A stretch of 64,000 nt of DNA from CAYSUS01 sp964434165 (GTDB lineage Bacteria > Planctomycetota > Planctomycetia > Pirellulales > Thermoguttaceae): assembly GCA_964434165.1 (NCBI GenBank), contig CAYSUS010000003.1, positions 1 through 64,000 of the forward strand, written 5' to 3'. Below the pieces are notes generated by a model. It was not told the origin of the DNA, did not search any database, and saw nothing but the letters and a program-made list of their open reading frames with translations. The stretch's first letter is position 1. Each line of letters begins with the position of its first letter. Positions 15,105 through 24,785 of the stretch are shown piece by piece. Position numbers and translations under genes: made by a program.

Positions 15105-16430
15105 ATGAAGAGTGCACTTGAAACGATTGCTATGACCGCTGGCATTCTTGCCGGGTCGGTGGCGAGCGCCGCTGTCGTTCTGCGAGTGGACGTGGAATCG
15201 GGCTCAGACCTCCAGCCGGGCTTCGAGTCGCTTTCGCCCGGCGACCTGATCGAGCCTACCGACGATGGCTTCAGTCGCGCCCTGCCCGGCGGCATGGCGA
15301 TCGACGTGGACGGCGTCGGTTTCTCGAACCTCAACGTGAATCACCGGCTCCGCACCACACCGGCCACCACGCCCGCGCTCACGCAAGGGGCCGTCTATCG
15401 CGACTTTCTCTTCGCGCCCGGCCAGTCCTCCAGCAACGGGCTGGACACGACGATCACGGGCCTGAAGCCACGGCAGCTCTACGACGTGACGCTCTGGTCG
15501 TTCGACACAGGCAGCACGGGCGACCGCGTGTCGGACTGGTCGGTGGTCGGCGGGCTGGGGCCCGAGCCGGTCGGCCAGTACACGTTCGACGGCAGCGCGC
15601 CGCCGACCATGGACGGGCAGAACACGATCTCCTTTTCGGCCTACGCCGATCGGAACGGGGAACTCGTCATCCAGGGCCGCGGCAATCCGGCGACGACGGG
15701 TGACTCAGCTCCGGCGACGTTCCTCAACGGGCTCCAGGTCAATGAGCGGACAGGCTGGGAGCTGGTGCTGGCCATCGACGTCAACGACCGCGACGCCACG
15801 GGGGCGGCCAACACGCAGCCGGGTTTCGAGGAATTCGTCATCACGGGCGGGACCACCTCGATTGACTTCGGCGACCTGACCGTCACCCTCAGCGGCGCGG
15901 CCAGCGGCGTGGACGACCGCCGCCGCGGAGTCCCCACCGACGGCGGCCTGTTCACGCGGCAGGAGCTGCTGCGCGACTTCGCCTTCGCCAGCGACTTCAA
16001 CAACAACGACGAGGGGCTTGACATGCTGGTCGAGGGACTCACTCCAGGCCAGCCCTACGAGGTCACGCTGTGGTCGTTCGACGATGGATCGGGGGGCGAT
16101 CGGACCAGCGACTGGTTCGCCAACGGCCTTCTGGTCCAGGACGACTACCTCTTCAACGGAAACGACCTGAGCAGCGGCAACCCCACGCCACCTGACAACG
16201 ACGTCTATCACTTCGATTTCGTGGTAGCCGCTGACGCGTTGGGGCAGATCCTGATCGAGGGCCGCGCCGCGCCCGGAGTGAACTCTCCGGGCGTGTTCCT
16301 CAACGCCATGACCGTGGCCGCGGTGCCCGAGCCGGCGACCTGGATTCTGCTGCTGGCGGCGAGCGCGGCGCTCGTCCCGGCCGCGCTCTTCCGGCGCCTC
16401 ACGCGGGCCAAGAGAGAAACGGCCGCCTGA
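15105..16430 (+). CDS. PEP-CTERM protein with duplicated module
   Basis: 441 aa. A signal peptide (about 1-24, IAMTAGILAGSVASAA) is followed by two homologous modules of about 190 residues. Each starts with a V(D/N)-rich strand and 'QPGFE', and each contains a YRDF/LRDF strand and a 'GL(K/T)P.Q.Y(D/E)VTLWSFD.G..GDR.SDW' segment, indicating internal duplication. The C-terminus is a PEP-CTERM tail: VPEPATWILLL, hydrophobic helix, then RRLTRAKR. The modules look like extracellular beta-sandwiches of unknown ligand. The ATG at 15105 follows AGGGGGGA; the frame stays open several hundred bases upstream through the antisense of the dehydrogenase gene, which is not credible coding. Probably exosortase-sorted to the surface. 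Confidence 0.85.
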   Translation: MKSALETIAMTAGILAGSVASAAVVLRVDVESGSDLQPGFESLSPGDLIEPTDDGFSRALPGGMAIDVDGVGFSNLNVNHRLRTTPATTPALTQGAVYRDFLFAPGQSSSNGLDTTITGLKPRQLYDVTLWSFDTGSTGDRVSDWSVVGGLGPEPVGQYTFDGSAPPTMDGQNTISFSAYADRNGELVIQGRGNPATTGDSAPATFLNGLQVNERTGWELVLAIDVNDRDATGAANTQPGFEEFVITGGTTSIDFGDLTVTLSGAASGVDDRRRGVPTDGGLFTRQELLRDFAFASDFNNNDEGLDMLVEGLTPGQPYEVTLWSFDDGSGGDRTSDWFANGLLVQDDYLFNGNDLSSGNPTPPDNDVYHFDFVVAADALGQILIEGRAAPGVNSPGVFLNAMTVAAVPEPATWILLLAASAALVPAALFRRLTRAKRETAA

Positions 16431-16489
16431 GACCGTGTGGCCGGCGGCCGTTCGTTGCTCATCGGTCCGCGGTCGGGGCGCTGCCGCGC

Positions 16490-18028
16490 TTATCGCCGGC
16501 GGCGGATGAACCAGTACCCCAGCCCGGAGAGGGCCAGACCGGCAAGGCCGACGATGGCGGACGGCGCGGGCACGGCGCCGTCCCCGTCGGCGTTGAAGTT
16601 CAGAAACAGCGAGCTGTCCACCTGGGAGAGCGAGAACTGCCCGCCACCCAACGACGGCACGAATCCCGAGGTGTCGACGGCGAACTTGTCTTCGCTGAAG
16701 CCTACGATCCCGCCTGCAGTCTCGGCGATCAACCAGGAGTAGTCCAGGCTGTTGTCGAAGCCGGCGGCGGTGCCGGCGACGAGGACTCGGAACACGTCCC
16801 CGGCGGTCGCCTCCACGTCGAGCAGGCTCCCGGCCGACGCGCTGATGCTCCACAGGTCCCAGTCCTGACCGGCCGTGCCGGTGGCGATGTCGATCTCGAC
16901 CTCGTACCCGCCGCCAGCCTGCCAGGCGGCCGTATCGGTGGTAGCTTCACCCACGCTGGTGCCCGGCGCGAATACGCCGCCGTTGGCGACGTTGACAAGG
17001 CCGTACACGCCTGTCCCCTTGGCCAGCGAGCCGGGCGAGGTGACGTTCGTCGTGCCGACGATCACGCCGTTGTTGATCAACGTGGCGTTGGTCAGGACGT
17101 TCGTGTCGCCCGTGTAGGTGTTGTTGCCTGAGAGGGTCAGCGACTGATTCATGCTGTTGGCGACGTCGATCCCGAACGATCCACCCTGCTCGCCGATGTC
17201 ACCGCTGATGGTGAAGTTGCCGCCGAGGCTCACGTACCCGATGGCGGTGTCTCCGGTGAGGGTCACTTCGCCCGCCCAGTTCGCATTCGAGACGCCGGAC
17301 AGGGCCGAATTGCCACTCGGCCCGGCCCCCTCGATGAAAAGGCGTTCGTACGTCGTGCCGAAGGTCGTCGGGTAGAGCTCCAGGCCGCCACCGTTCTCGA
17401 CGACCGTATGCTGTCCTGCGCCGTCCGCACCCAGGCCGCCGCTGAAGACCCGGAGGTAACCCTCCTGGACGTACGTGACGCCCGTAAAGGTGTTAGAATT
17501 GGAGAACAGGAATCGTCCGCCGCCGGTCTTGTAGATGGCGCCGCCACCGCGGATTTCACCGGAGATCGCGTGGTCCCATCCGCCGTGCGGGGAGTGGAAT
17601 TCGGTGTCCGTCAACAGCTCCACATCGACGCGGATTCCATCCATGTTGCCGTTGTCCGACGCTTGGACCAGAGCTCGGCCCGAGGTGGCCTGAGAACCGT
17701 CCAGACTTAGTGTGCGCCCTGTCCCACTGAGTTGGAACCGGATGTCATCCCACCGGATCCCCTGGACGGTGCGGTCGTTGGAGAGCCAAATCGACATCTT
17801 GTCCCCAGCCGGGTTTCCCGTGCTGTCGAAAAGCGCCAGCTCTTCGTTCGTATCGGGGATGTTCGTCGGGCTCCAATTGCCCGTCTGGTTCCAGAACATT
17901 GGGTCATTGCCACCCGTCCACTGGATCGTGGTGATCTGAGCGTTGGCGGGTTGCAGAAGAGCGGCGGAGCAAAGGACCGCGGCCATCGAAGTTACGGTCA
18001 ACCGGATGCGCCAGATTGAAGTCGTCAT
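16490..18028 (-). CDS. Autotransporter-associated beta-strand repeat protein with PEP-CTERM-like anchor
   Basis: 512 aa. The signal peptide ends at about ANAQ, followed by TTIQWTGGNDPMFWNQTGNW, the usual opening of secreted beta-helix proteins carrying PATR (TIGR02601-type) repeats. At least two repeat phrases are visible: IYKTGGGRFLFSNSNTFTG and SLTLSGNNTYTGDTNV. It ends in VPAPSAIVGLAGLALSGLGY then FIRRRR, a variant of PEP-CTERM with PAPS instead of PEPS. Likely a surface beta-helix of adhesive or structural role; no enzymatic domain is seen. The ATG at 18028 has AGGAAC nine bases upstream and starts the signal peptide correctly. Convergent with the previous PEP-CTERM gene. Confidence 0.85.
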   Translation of the reverse strand: MTTSIWRIRLTVTSMAAVLCSAALLQPANAQITTIQWTGGNDPMFWNQTGNWSPTNIPDTNEELALFDSTGNPAGDKMSIWLSNDRTVQGIRWDDIRFQLSGTGRTLSLDGSQATSGRALVQASDNGNMDGIRVDVELLTDTEFHSPHGGWDHAISGEIRGGGAIYKTGGGRFLFSNSNTFTGVTYVQEGYLRVFSGGLGADGAGQHTVVENGGGLELYPTTFGTTYERLFIEGAGPSGNSALSGVSNANWAGEVTLTGDTAIGYVSLGGNFTISGDIGEQGGSFGIDVANSMNQSLTLSGNNTYTGDTNVLTNATLINNGVIVGTTNVTSPGSLAKGTGVYGLVNVANGGVFAPGTSVGEATTDTAAWQAGGGYEVEIDIATGTAGQDWDLWSISASAGSLLDVEATAGDVFRVLVAGTAAGFDNSLDYSWLIAETAGGIVGFSEDKFAVDTSGFVPSLGGGQFSLSQVDSSLFLNFNADGDGAVPAPSAIVGLAGLALSGLGYWFIRRRR

Positions 18029-18527
18029 GGGGGCAGTTCCTCTCGGCAAGCGGGGGCAACATTTTCGCGGGGCACAGAGTCTCAGCATTCCTCGCCAAGG
18101 TCTCGACTGGGGGCTATCCTAATGTCCGCCGCCAAGGCGTCAATCGGCGCGCAACTGGGAACATGGAACCCTAACGAAACTAACAATTGCGCTGCCGTCG
18201 CCCGCATCCCATTCAGCCTAGACAACCCCTTCTTTTTCGCCGCCGCCCCACGTGCGATGGGCCGAGACCCACGCAGACGTAACAGACGACGGCGCCCCAC
18301 CGACTTCTGCCGCGCTGTTCCGCCGCGGATTCCGTCGCCGTCCGTCAGACCTCAGGCGCGAATCCGAGTCTGACACCACCGAAGGGTCCGACGCGCGGGC
18401 AAGTTCTGCAGAACCCGAGCCGCCTGCCTCCAGCCGACTTGCGCCGCGCGCCACCGGGGAAGGACACGACTCGCCGGCGGCGATGAGACGCGCTGATCCA
18501 CTTCGTTGGAACACGGGCCCCCCCAGC
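18029..18527. other. Gene-free region
   Basis: 499 bases between two minus-strand genes. It must contain the promoter of the beta-strand repeat gene and the 3' end of the ClC transcript, but no convincing promoter pair or terminator stem with T-run was found. A C/T-rich strip (CCCCTTCTTTTTCGCC) lies near 18225. No gene recognised. Confidence 0.45.
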
Positions 18528-20351
18528 TCACGGCGCCTCGCGATGGGCCTCGCGCAGATGGGTGGTCCGGTGGTGGTAGGCCGAGATGAGATCCTTGCGG
18601 CTGAGCACGCCCACGATCCGGCGCGGGTCGTCGGTGGCCACGACCGGCAGCTCGTCGATGTTCTTCTGCGTGAATCGCCGCAGGGCCATGTGCAGGTCGT
18701 CCTCGGGGGTCACCGTGAGGACGGGGTTGCCGGCCAGGTCCGAGGCCACCACCAGCGGGCCGCCGCCGTTGCCCGTGAGCACGGAACGGAGGTCGCGGAG
18801 CGAGAAAATGCCGACCAGACGCTCGTCCTTGTCCACGACTGGGAAGTACATGTTCCGCGACGAGGCGGCCAGGTGGAGGATGCGGTCCAGGGGCATCGAT
18901 TCGGGTACGAGCTCCAGCTTGCGCTTCGAATCCATGACCTCCTTGACCTGCATCTGCTCCAAGACGTCGATGACGAAGTCGCCCTGGTGGGCGGGGCTGT
19001 CCACCATGGCGGTGACCTGCTCCTCGTAGATCGTCCACCGCGAGGAGAGCAGGGCCACGTTGACGATGCACACGACCATCAGCGGCACGAGCAGGCCGTA
19101 GGAGCCGCTCATCTCGCAGACCATGAGCATGGCCGTCAGCGGCACCCGCGCCACGCCGGCGAAGAAGCCGCCCATCCCGACCAGCACAAAGGCCTCGGGA
19201 AACTCGATGGCGCCGGGAACCAGGCCGTCGCAAACCCGGCCGAAGGCCCCGCCCAGCATGGCCCCGATGAACAGGGACGGCGCGAACACCCCGCCACTCC
19301 CGCCCGACGAGATCGTGAACGATGTGGCTATGATCTTGCCGAGACAGAGCACGACCAGCAGGAAGAGCGTCAGCTCTCCGTGGATCGCCCTCTGAATCCA
19401 GCCGTAGCCGCCGGCCATGCACTGGGGCAGCCAGAGGGCCAGCAGGCCGAGCAGCAGCCCGCCGATGGCCGGCTTCAACGCGTTGGGGACCGACAGGCGG
19501 CGGAACAGGTGGTCGCGCAGTCCGTAGAATACACGCACGTAGAGCCACCCGATCACGGCGCAGACGACGGCGAACACTACGTACAGCGGCAGCTCGGCCA
19601 GGTTGTGGAATACCAGATTGCCGGGCGTGTTGAAGGCGAGTCCCTGCCCGTAGATCGCGGCGAAGGTGGCGTAGCCCGTCACCGAGGCGATCATCGCCGG
19701 AATGACGGCCTCGAACTCCAGCGCCGTGGAGGCGTAAAGCACCTCCGCAGCGAACAGCCCGCCGCCGAGCGGGGCTCGGAAGATCGCGCCAATCCCGCCG
19801 CCGGCTCCCGCGAGCATGAGGAACCGCCTCTCGCGCTCGCTCAGCCCGAGTTTCTCGGCCAGCACCGAGCCGAAACCCGCGCCAATCTGGGCGATCGGCC
19901 CCTCGCGTCCGGCCGAGCCGCCGGAGCCGATGGTGAGGATCGAGGCCAGGGCCTTGACCAGCGGCACCCGGGCACGGATCCGACCGCCCGACCGATGGAA
20001 AGACCGCACCATGGCGTCGGTGCCGTGGCCCTCGGCTTCGGGGGCGAAGCCGTAAACGAGCAGGCCGCAAGCCAGACCGCCGACCGTGGGCACCAGAAGC
20101 ACGGCCCACCAGTGCGCCGGCAACTGGGGGGCGTGCGTCGAGCCCTCTGTGCCGGCCGGCGGGGGGTAGTATCCCTCCACGTGCCCAAGGGCGAACTCCT
20201 GGGCCATGCCGAGGAGGCAGAAGAACAGGGCCGCTCCCAGCCCGGCGACCAGGCCCACGAGCGGGCTGAGCAGGATTAACCGCCCCGCCGATCCCGTATC
20301 GAAGATGGTCCGTAGGTGCTCAAGGATTCGGCGTACGCCGAGGCGGCTCAT
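18528..20351 (-). CDS. ClC-type chloride channel/transporter with CBS pair
   Basis: 607 aa. The membrane part (about 30-450) carries ClC signatures: GSGGSAGREGPIAQIGAGFG (about 140) and SSGGSGGVFAPSLFIGAMLGG (about 347), forming the anion path. The C-terminal cytoplasmic part (about 465-600) holds two CBS motifs (MQVKEVMDSKRKLELVPESM and PVLTVTPEDDLHMAL), which typically bind adenine nucleotides and gate the channel. The protein moves chloride or a similar anion, as channel or H+ antiporter. The ATG at 20351 lies about 15 bases after GGGAGA; a longer TTG start (20393) is less likely. It stands alone with a TAGAAT box 50 bases upstream. Confidence 0.93.
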   Translation of the reverse strand: MSRLGVRRILEHLRTIFDTGSAGRLILLSPLVGLVAGLGAALFFCLLGMAQEFALGHVEGYYPPPAGTEGSTHAPQLPAHWWAVLLVPTVGGLACGLLVYGFAPEAEGHGTDAMVRSFHRSGGRIRARVPLVKALASILTIGSGGSAGREGPIAQIGAGFGSVLAEKLGLSERERRFLMLAGAGGGIGAIFRAPLGGGLFAAEVLYASTALEFEAVIPAMIASVTGYATFAAIYGQGLAFNTPGNLVFHNLAELPLYVVFAVVCAVIGWLYVRVFYGLRDHLFRRLSVPNALKPAIGGLLLGLLALWLPQCMAGGYGWIQRAIHGELTLFLLVVLCLGKIIATSFTISSGGSGGVFAPSLFIGAMLGGAFGRVCDGLVPGAIEFPEAFVLVGMGGFFAGVARVPLTAMLMVCEMSGSYGLLVPLMVVCIVNVALLSSRWTIYEEQVTAMVDSPAHQGDFVIDVLEQMQVKEVMDSKRKLELVPESMPLDRILHLAASSRNMYFPVVDKDERLVGIFSLRDLRSVLTGNGGGPLVVASDLAGNPVLTVTPEDDLHMALRRFTQKNIDELPVVATDDPRRIVGVLSRKDLISAYHHRTTHLREAHREAP

Positions 20352-20400
20352 GGCTGGTGCGTCAATCTCCCTGCGCGGTCTCCCAGACGGCAAACCTTCT

Positions 20401-20406
20401 ATTCTA
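20401..20406 (-). promoter_or_regulatory. -10 element upstream of the ClC gene
   Basis: TAGAAT on the minus strand within GTTTTAGAATAGAAGG, 50 bases before the ATG. The -35 position (TGCCGT) is weak. It is listed because the same hexamer precedes two other genes in the window. Confidence 0.35.
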
Positions 20407-20606
20407 AAACGAGCAAGCTCCGTACGGCACCCCCTGATTCATGGGGCATCGCATCCGGACGTCGGAAGGCGTTCGGCGCCGCGCTTCGAGGCCGGAGGCG
20501 GAGGGAAGACAGCCAAACGCCGTCACCTGGGCGGCTCCGACGCCCGGGCTCGCCACGCGCGCGGCGCAGGCGCGGGCGCGATGCTGAGGCGGCCGAGGGG
20601 CGGACG

Positions 20607-23600
20607 TCAGAAGCGCAAGGGCCGGGGGACAAAGCCCCGCAGGCGATCCAGCACGTTGCCCGTTCGCTCGGGCTGCCGGGGTGGATCGGGCTGCGGCTTG
20701 GGCGGCCGCCGAGCCAGGCCCTCGGCGCCCAGGGGCACGTTCCTCTCCAGGAACCGGGGCCAGTACCCTTCCAGGAGCCGGATGCAGTCGCCCACGTGCC
20801 CGCGCTGGAGCTTGCTGCTGGCCACGGTGATCAGCTTGGAGAGCTCCACCAGCTCCGTGCGATTGAAGGCCAGGTCCGAGACCTGGACGTCGTCGATCCA
20901 GACTTGCCCCGGGCCCATGAGGTCAAAGCGTACCCGCATCTGTCCCACGCCGTCCAAGGGGAGGTCATACACCTGGAAGATGTACGGGGCCCACTCCGTC
21001 CCGATGGGCACCGCCTCGTGCCCCGGTTCGGCCTGCCCGAGCTGCGCATAGCGATACTCGCGGCCCGCCGTCTCCCACTCCACGGCCAGGCGCACGGGAG
21101 GCTGCTTTGAGGCCTCGGCCACCCGGAGCCACACCAGCATGGAGAATCGACCGCTCGAAGGCGCCTCAAACGGCCGACTGACCAGGCAGGCGACAGGACC
21201 TTCGCTGGCCAGTCGCACCGAGCACTCCCCGGTGTGCGCCCGCCGCGAGTCGCGCTCGATGGCAACTTTCTCCTTGCGCGAGATCGCCCAGTCGGCGACT
21301 GCCGTCGGGTCGCCGGAGTCCTTTTCAAAGCCGGCGTTTTCGATCACTCCCAACGGCGGCGGGCTGCGCAGCAGGGCGGCCCGGGTCCCCAGGTCGCGGA
21401 TCCGCGCGTCCAGTGCCGCCTGGATGGCCGGTGGGACGGTCACCTCGGCTCCGCGGAACTCGATGCTGGGCGAACCCAGGCGCACGGCAATCAGGTCGTA
21501 CGGCTCCAGATCGACGGTCCACGAGCAGCCCTGCTCCCCATAGTCAAGCGGCTTGACGGATCGCATGCCGCTGAGCTCCTCCAGGCGGCAACCGATCGGG
21601 GCGTCCAGGCGCAAGCGCAGCGTGGCAGCCACGGGGGAATCGTTCACCACGTACGTATAGGTCTGCCCGCGATGGCTCGCATAACGGACCGTCAGGGGCT
21701 GGATCGATCTCTGGCCTTCGGAATCGGCCAGCCGCCGGAACGGAATCGCCGGCAGCCGGCGATACGCAGCCACGAGGTCGCGGATCGTCTCTTCGCCGCC
21801 CAGCGGAAGCATCCATCCGCCATCGAGCATCAGCTTCGCATCGAGTCCTGCCAGGCTTTGCACGAATCGACGTCGGTTCTGGCGACCGGCCGGCACGGGC
21901 TGCGCGAACAGCGCGACATGGGTTCGGCGGAAGGGGCTCCGCTGGTCAAACGACGGTATCCGCAGGGGCCTCGGTTGCTGCACGAAGATGCTTCCGGGCA
22001 CCGGAAGCGACGCAAAGCAACGGTCCGCGTCGGGCATCTGGGCCAGCTCCAGATGCACGGCCCGCACGCCGGGCGGCCCCAACGGGGCGACCGGCTCGGG
22101 ACGCAGCAGCAGAGGACCCTCGGGCTGTCGATACATCTCCAGGTCGATCCCCGCGCGGAGCATGGCCTCGGCCACCGAGGTCCGTCGGCCAAGGACGGGC
22201 TTCAGCTCGGCCTGGGCTCCCGGGCCGGAGAACATGTCCGCGCCGGTGAGAAACAGCCTTGCCTCGGGCCGGGCCGCTTTCAGCAATTCGTCCACCTGCC
22301 CGTAGAAACGTCGCAGTTCCGCGGCTCGCCACCTGAGCCATTTCTGTCGGTAGGTCCCGTTCAGCAATCGGGACCTCTCGGCGAAGCGCCCCGGCCCCCG
22401 AGCCGGAAGCTCGATCTCGGCATCGCGCTGGAATCGAGCCATCGTCGCGTCGTCCATCCCCCACTGCGGTCCCGGCAATTGCGCGTAGCCGTTGCCGGAG
22501 AGTTGCAGCGCCAGTCCGGCGAAGGACGGGTGGCGTTGATATCGCTCGACCACCTCCGCGATCACGGCCAGGAGGGCCTGCTGCACGCGGGGGTCGAGCA
22601 CGTTATAGTACGGGGCCAGTCCGCGACGGGGAGGATGGACCTGGGTCCACGTCCTGCCGTCCGCCCCGACCCACTGGAGTCCATCGGCCTCCGGGCCCCC
22701 GCGTCGCAGTGCCTCTTCCAGCTGCGGCAGCGGCGCTGCGAACTCCATGGCGGGAACCAGTTGGAGCCCTTCGCGGTCGAACAGGCGGAAGAGCATCTCC
22801 AGCACGTCCTTGCGCGTCGGATCGACGCCCGCCTCGAATAGCACCCCTGTGTCGTAGCGCGGCGTGGCCTCGACAAGGTCGCTGGGGTAGATCGTGCTGC
22901 CGTCCGCCATGACCGAGAGCACCAGTCCCGAGTAGCCCACGTGCTCCAGGTACTCCACCAGGCGGTTGCCGCCCTCGTAGAACGTGCTCCAGTCGTCCAG
23001 GCTTCGATCGCTCACCGTGATCGGCGATTCGCTGGCTCCGAAGTTCTCCGGGAACAGCGGTCGATCGAGATACGCGGCCAATCCCCGCAACGGGCCCTCG
23101 TCACCCGCTGGAGGAAGCGCCCGGGGCAGCCGGTTCCAGCCGGCCAGCACCCGGATCCGCCCGTACACGGCCGGCCGGTCGGTGCGACGGTTGGTGAACA
23201 GCACCATGGGCGCCTTGGTCCGCGGCCAGAAGATAACTCGGTGTTCCAGCCAGCGCGGGGGATCGAGCTCTCCGGCGATCTCCTCGGCCAGGTGAATTCC
23301 GCTGTCGAGGCCGACCGGCAGCACCGCGCCCGCCGTGTTCGGTTCGACGATGCTGATCCCCAGCGTCTGCGGAACGTCGCTGGGATAGCGGATCGCCAGA
23401 ACGTGGGGCTTGCCGGGTTGCTCGATCGGCAGGCTGTACGCCTCCCAACTGACGTCCGACTCGAGCGGGCTGGGCCGAAGTCGGGCGAGCGTCCCCAGCT
23501 CGTGCTGCCAAGGTTCCTGGCTTCCATTTCCCAGCGGGCCCTTCCACAGTCGCGGAACTCCTGGCAACTGCGGCAGCTTCGCGAACCGCTCGAACCAGGC

Positions 23601-24545
23601 CGGATTCGCCGGATCGACCTCGACGACCGTCGTTAGCGCGGGCTCGGTGTCCGACGCGCTCGCCCGCGAACGCTGCGACGTCACGGCGACCATCTGCACC
23701 CGCCGCTCGGCCACGGTCTGCCTCCATCCCAGGGGATTGCGCAACCGCGCAGACCATGCCGCCCCCGCCGAGGTGGTCGCGCGAATTGCCAGCTCGTAGA
23801 CGCCCTCCTCGGCCCCCAGCGGCACCTCCAACTCCACTGGCGCCGCCTCGCCCGCGACGACCGTCTCGCGCTTGCTCCACAACAGGTCGGAGCTGTGGGC
23901 GCAAGACAGCTCGAAGGCGAGATCGACCGAGCTTTCCGGCGGGACCGCCAGCCGATGGGGATGCACCTGGAGATGGACGACCTGGCCCGGCACGAAGACC
24001 ATCGATCGCTCGGCCGTGCTGATCCGGAGCGAGTCGCCCGGCGCGCGACGCACGAGCAGGCGATTGCCTCGGTCGTCCAGGTCGGCGGCCACCGACTCGC
24101 CCATCAGCGTGGTCAGCGGGACGACGGTGGGTTGCCGTTCCCCCTGTCGTCCTTCGGGCGCCAGTCGAACGATCAGGCGCGCATCGGCCGGGGCATCGAC
24201 CAGCAGGTCCACGCCATCGAATGTGCGGCCGCTCCGCTGGGCGATGACGAGCTTCCCCTGCTCCAGCCACATGGAGCCGGCCTCGTCGGCCTCGATTCCC
24301 AGTGGGCTCGGCCCGCGGAGCGTTCCCGGGTCCACCGAGATGCTTCCTGCCCAGACCTGTTCGGCCCCGCCACCCCAGGCCACGCGGACGCGGATGGCGT
24401 CCTGGTGGTCCTGGCCGAACCCGACCGCCGCCTGGAGCGTAACGGCGGCGTGCAGCGCAAGCCTCGACGCAAGGCCGGTCGCGGCCGCAACCGCGCGCCG
24501 GCGTGCGCATCCGTGCGATGTCGTCGGACGTCCCTGTCCGATCAT
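20607..24545 (-). CDS. Giant exported protein with GH10-like hydrolase region and C-terminal CBM-like domain
   Basis: 1312 aa. A basic N-terminus and hydrophobic stretch (about 25-45) suggest export. The first 480 residues are beta-rich. The middle (about 500-830) reads like the family-10-like glycosylhydrolase group seen in Planctomycetes: YLEHVGYSGLVLSVMADGSTIYPS, LFDREGLQLVPAMEFAAPLP, LDPRVQQALLAVIAEVVERYQRHPSFAGLALQLSG and KWLRWRAAELRRFY. After a beta domain (TYTYVVNDSPVAATLRLRL) comes a galactose-binding-like module from ENAGFEKDSGDPTAVADW (about 1067-1240). Probably acts on extracellular polysaccharide; catalytic acids were not assigned. The ATG at 24545 lacks a strong ribosome site. 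Same strand as the sulfatase-like and kinase genes upstream. Confidence 0.75.
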   Translation of the reverse strand: MIGQGRPTTSHGCARRRAVAAATGLASRLALHAAVTLQAAVGFGQDHQDAIRVRVAWGGGAEQVWAGSISVDPGTLRGPSPLGIEADEAGSMWLEQGKLVIAQRSGRTFDGVDLLVDAPADARLIVRLAPEGRQGERQPTVVPLTTLMGESVAADLDDRGNRLLVRRAPGDSLRISTAERSMVFVPGQVVHLQVHPHRLAVPPESSVDLAFELSCAHSSDLLWSKRETVVAGEAAPVELEVPLGAEEGVYELAIRATTSAGAAWSARLRNPLGWRQTVAERRVQMVAVTSQRSRASASDTEPALTTVVEVDPANPAWFERFAKLPQLPGVPRLWKGPLGNGSQEPWQHELGTLARLRPSPLESDVSWEAYSLPIEQPGKPHVLAIRYPSDVPQTLGISIVEPNTAGAVLPVGLDSGIHLAEEIAGELDPPRWLEHRVIFWPRTKAPMVLFTNRRTDRPAVYGRIRVLAGWNRLPRALPPAGDEGPLRGLAAYLDRPLFPENFGASESPITVSDRSLDDWSTFYEGGNRLVEYLEHVGYSGLVLSVMADGSTIYPSDLVEATPRYDTGVLFEAGVDPTRKDVLEMLFRLFDREGLQLVPAMEFAAPLPQLEEALRRGGPEADGLQWVGADGRTWTQVHPPRRGLAPYYNVLDPRVQQALLAVIAEVVERYQRHPSFAGLALQLSGNGYAQLPGPQWGMDDATMARFQRDAEIELPARGPGRFAERSRLLNGTYRQKWLRWRAAELRRFYGQVDELLKAARPEARLFLTGADMFSGPGAQAELKPVLGRRTSVAEAMLRAGIDLEMYRQPEGPLLLRPEPVAPLGPPGVRAVHLELAQMPDADRCFASLPVPGSIFVQQPRPLRIPSFDQRSPFRRTHVALFAQPVPAGRQNRRRFVQSLAGLDAKLMLDGGWMLPLGGEETIRDLVAAYRRLPAIPFRRLADSEGQRSIQPLTVRYASHRGQTYTYVVNDSPVAATLRLRLDAPIGCRLEELSGMRSVKPLDYGEQGCSWTVDLEPYDLIAVRLGSPSIEFRGAEVTVPPAIQAALDARIRDLGTRAALLRSPPPLGVIENAGFEKDSGDPTAVADWAISRKEKVAIERDSRRAHTGECSVRLASEGPVACLVSRPFEAPSSGRFSMLVWLRVAEASKQPPVRLAVEWETAGREYRYAQLGQAEPGHEAVPIGTEWAPYIFQVYDLPLDGVGQMRVRFDLMGPGQVWIDDVQVSDLAFNRTELVELSKLITVASSKLQRGHVGDCIRLLEGYWPRFLERNVPLGAEGLARRPPKPQPDPPRQPERTGNVLDRLRGFVPRPLRF

Positions 24546-24601
24546 CGTCGAGGGGGGGTCAAAGTGAGGGGTGCGCCCCGAGCCGGGAAAAAACGCGCGG
24601 G

Positions 24602-24607
24602 ATTATA
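24602..24607 (-). promoter_or_regulatory. Consensus -10 upstream of the giant GH10-like gene
   Basis: A perfect TATAAT on the minus strand, about 57 bases before the ATG at 24545. The -35 position at 17 bases (AGGCGT) is poor. It is notable because AT-rich hexamers are rare here. Confidence 0.4.
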
Positions 24608-24785
24608 GCGAGCCCTTGCTCCGCACGCCTACCCCGTTTACGCGGACCTGGAACTCGCGATCTCCCGCCGTTGGCGCTCGGAACCCGCCTCAGACAGCTC
24701 AAGCTCCCGAAGTTGACGCGGGCTGCCATGCGTCGCGCGGCGCCACCCCCCCCGATGCAGAGGGCCGCCCTCAGCGTCGGCCGGC

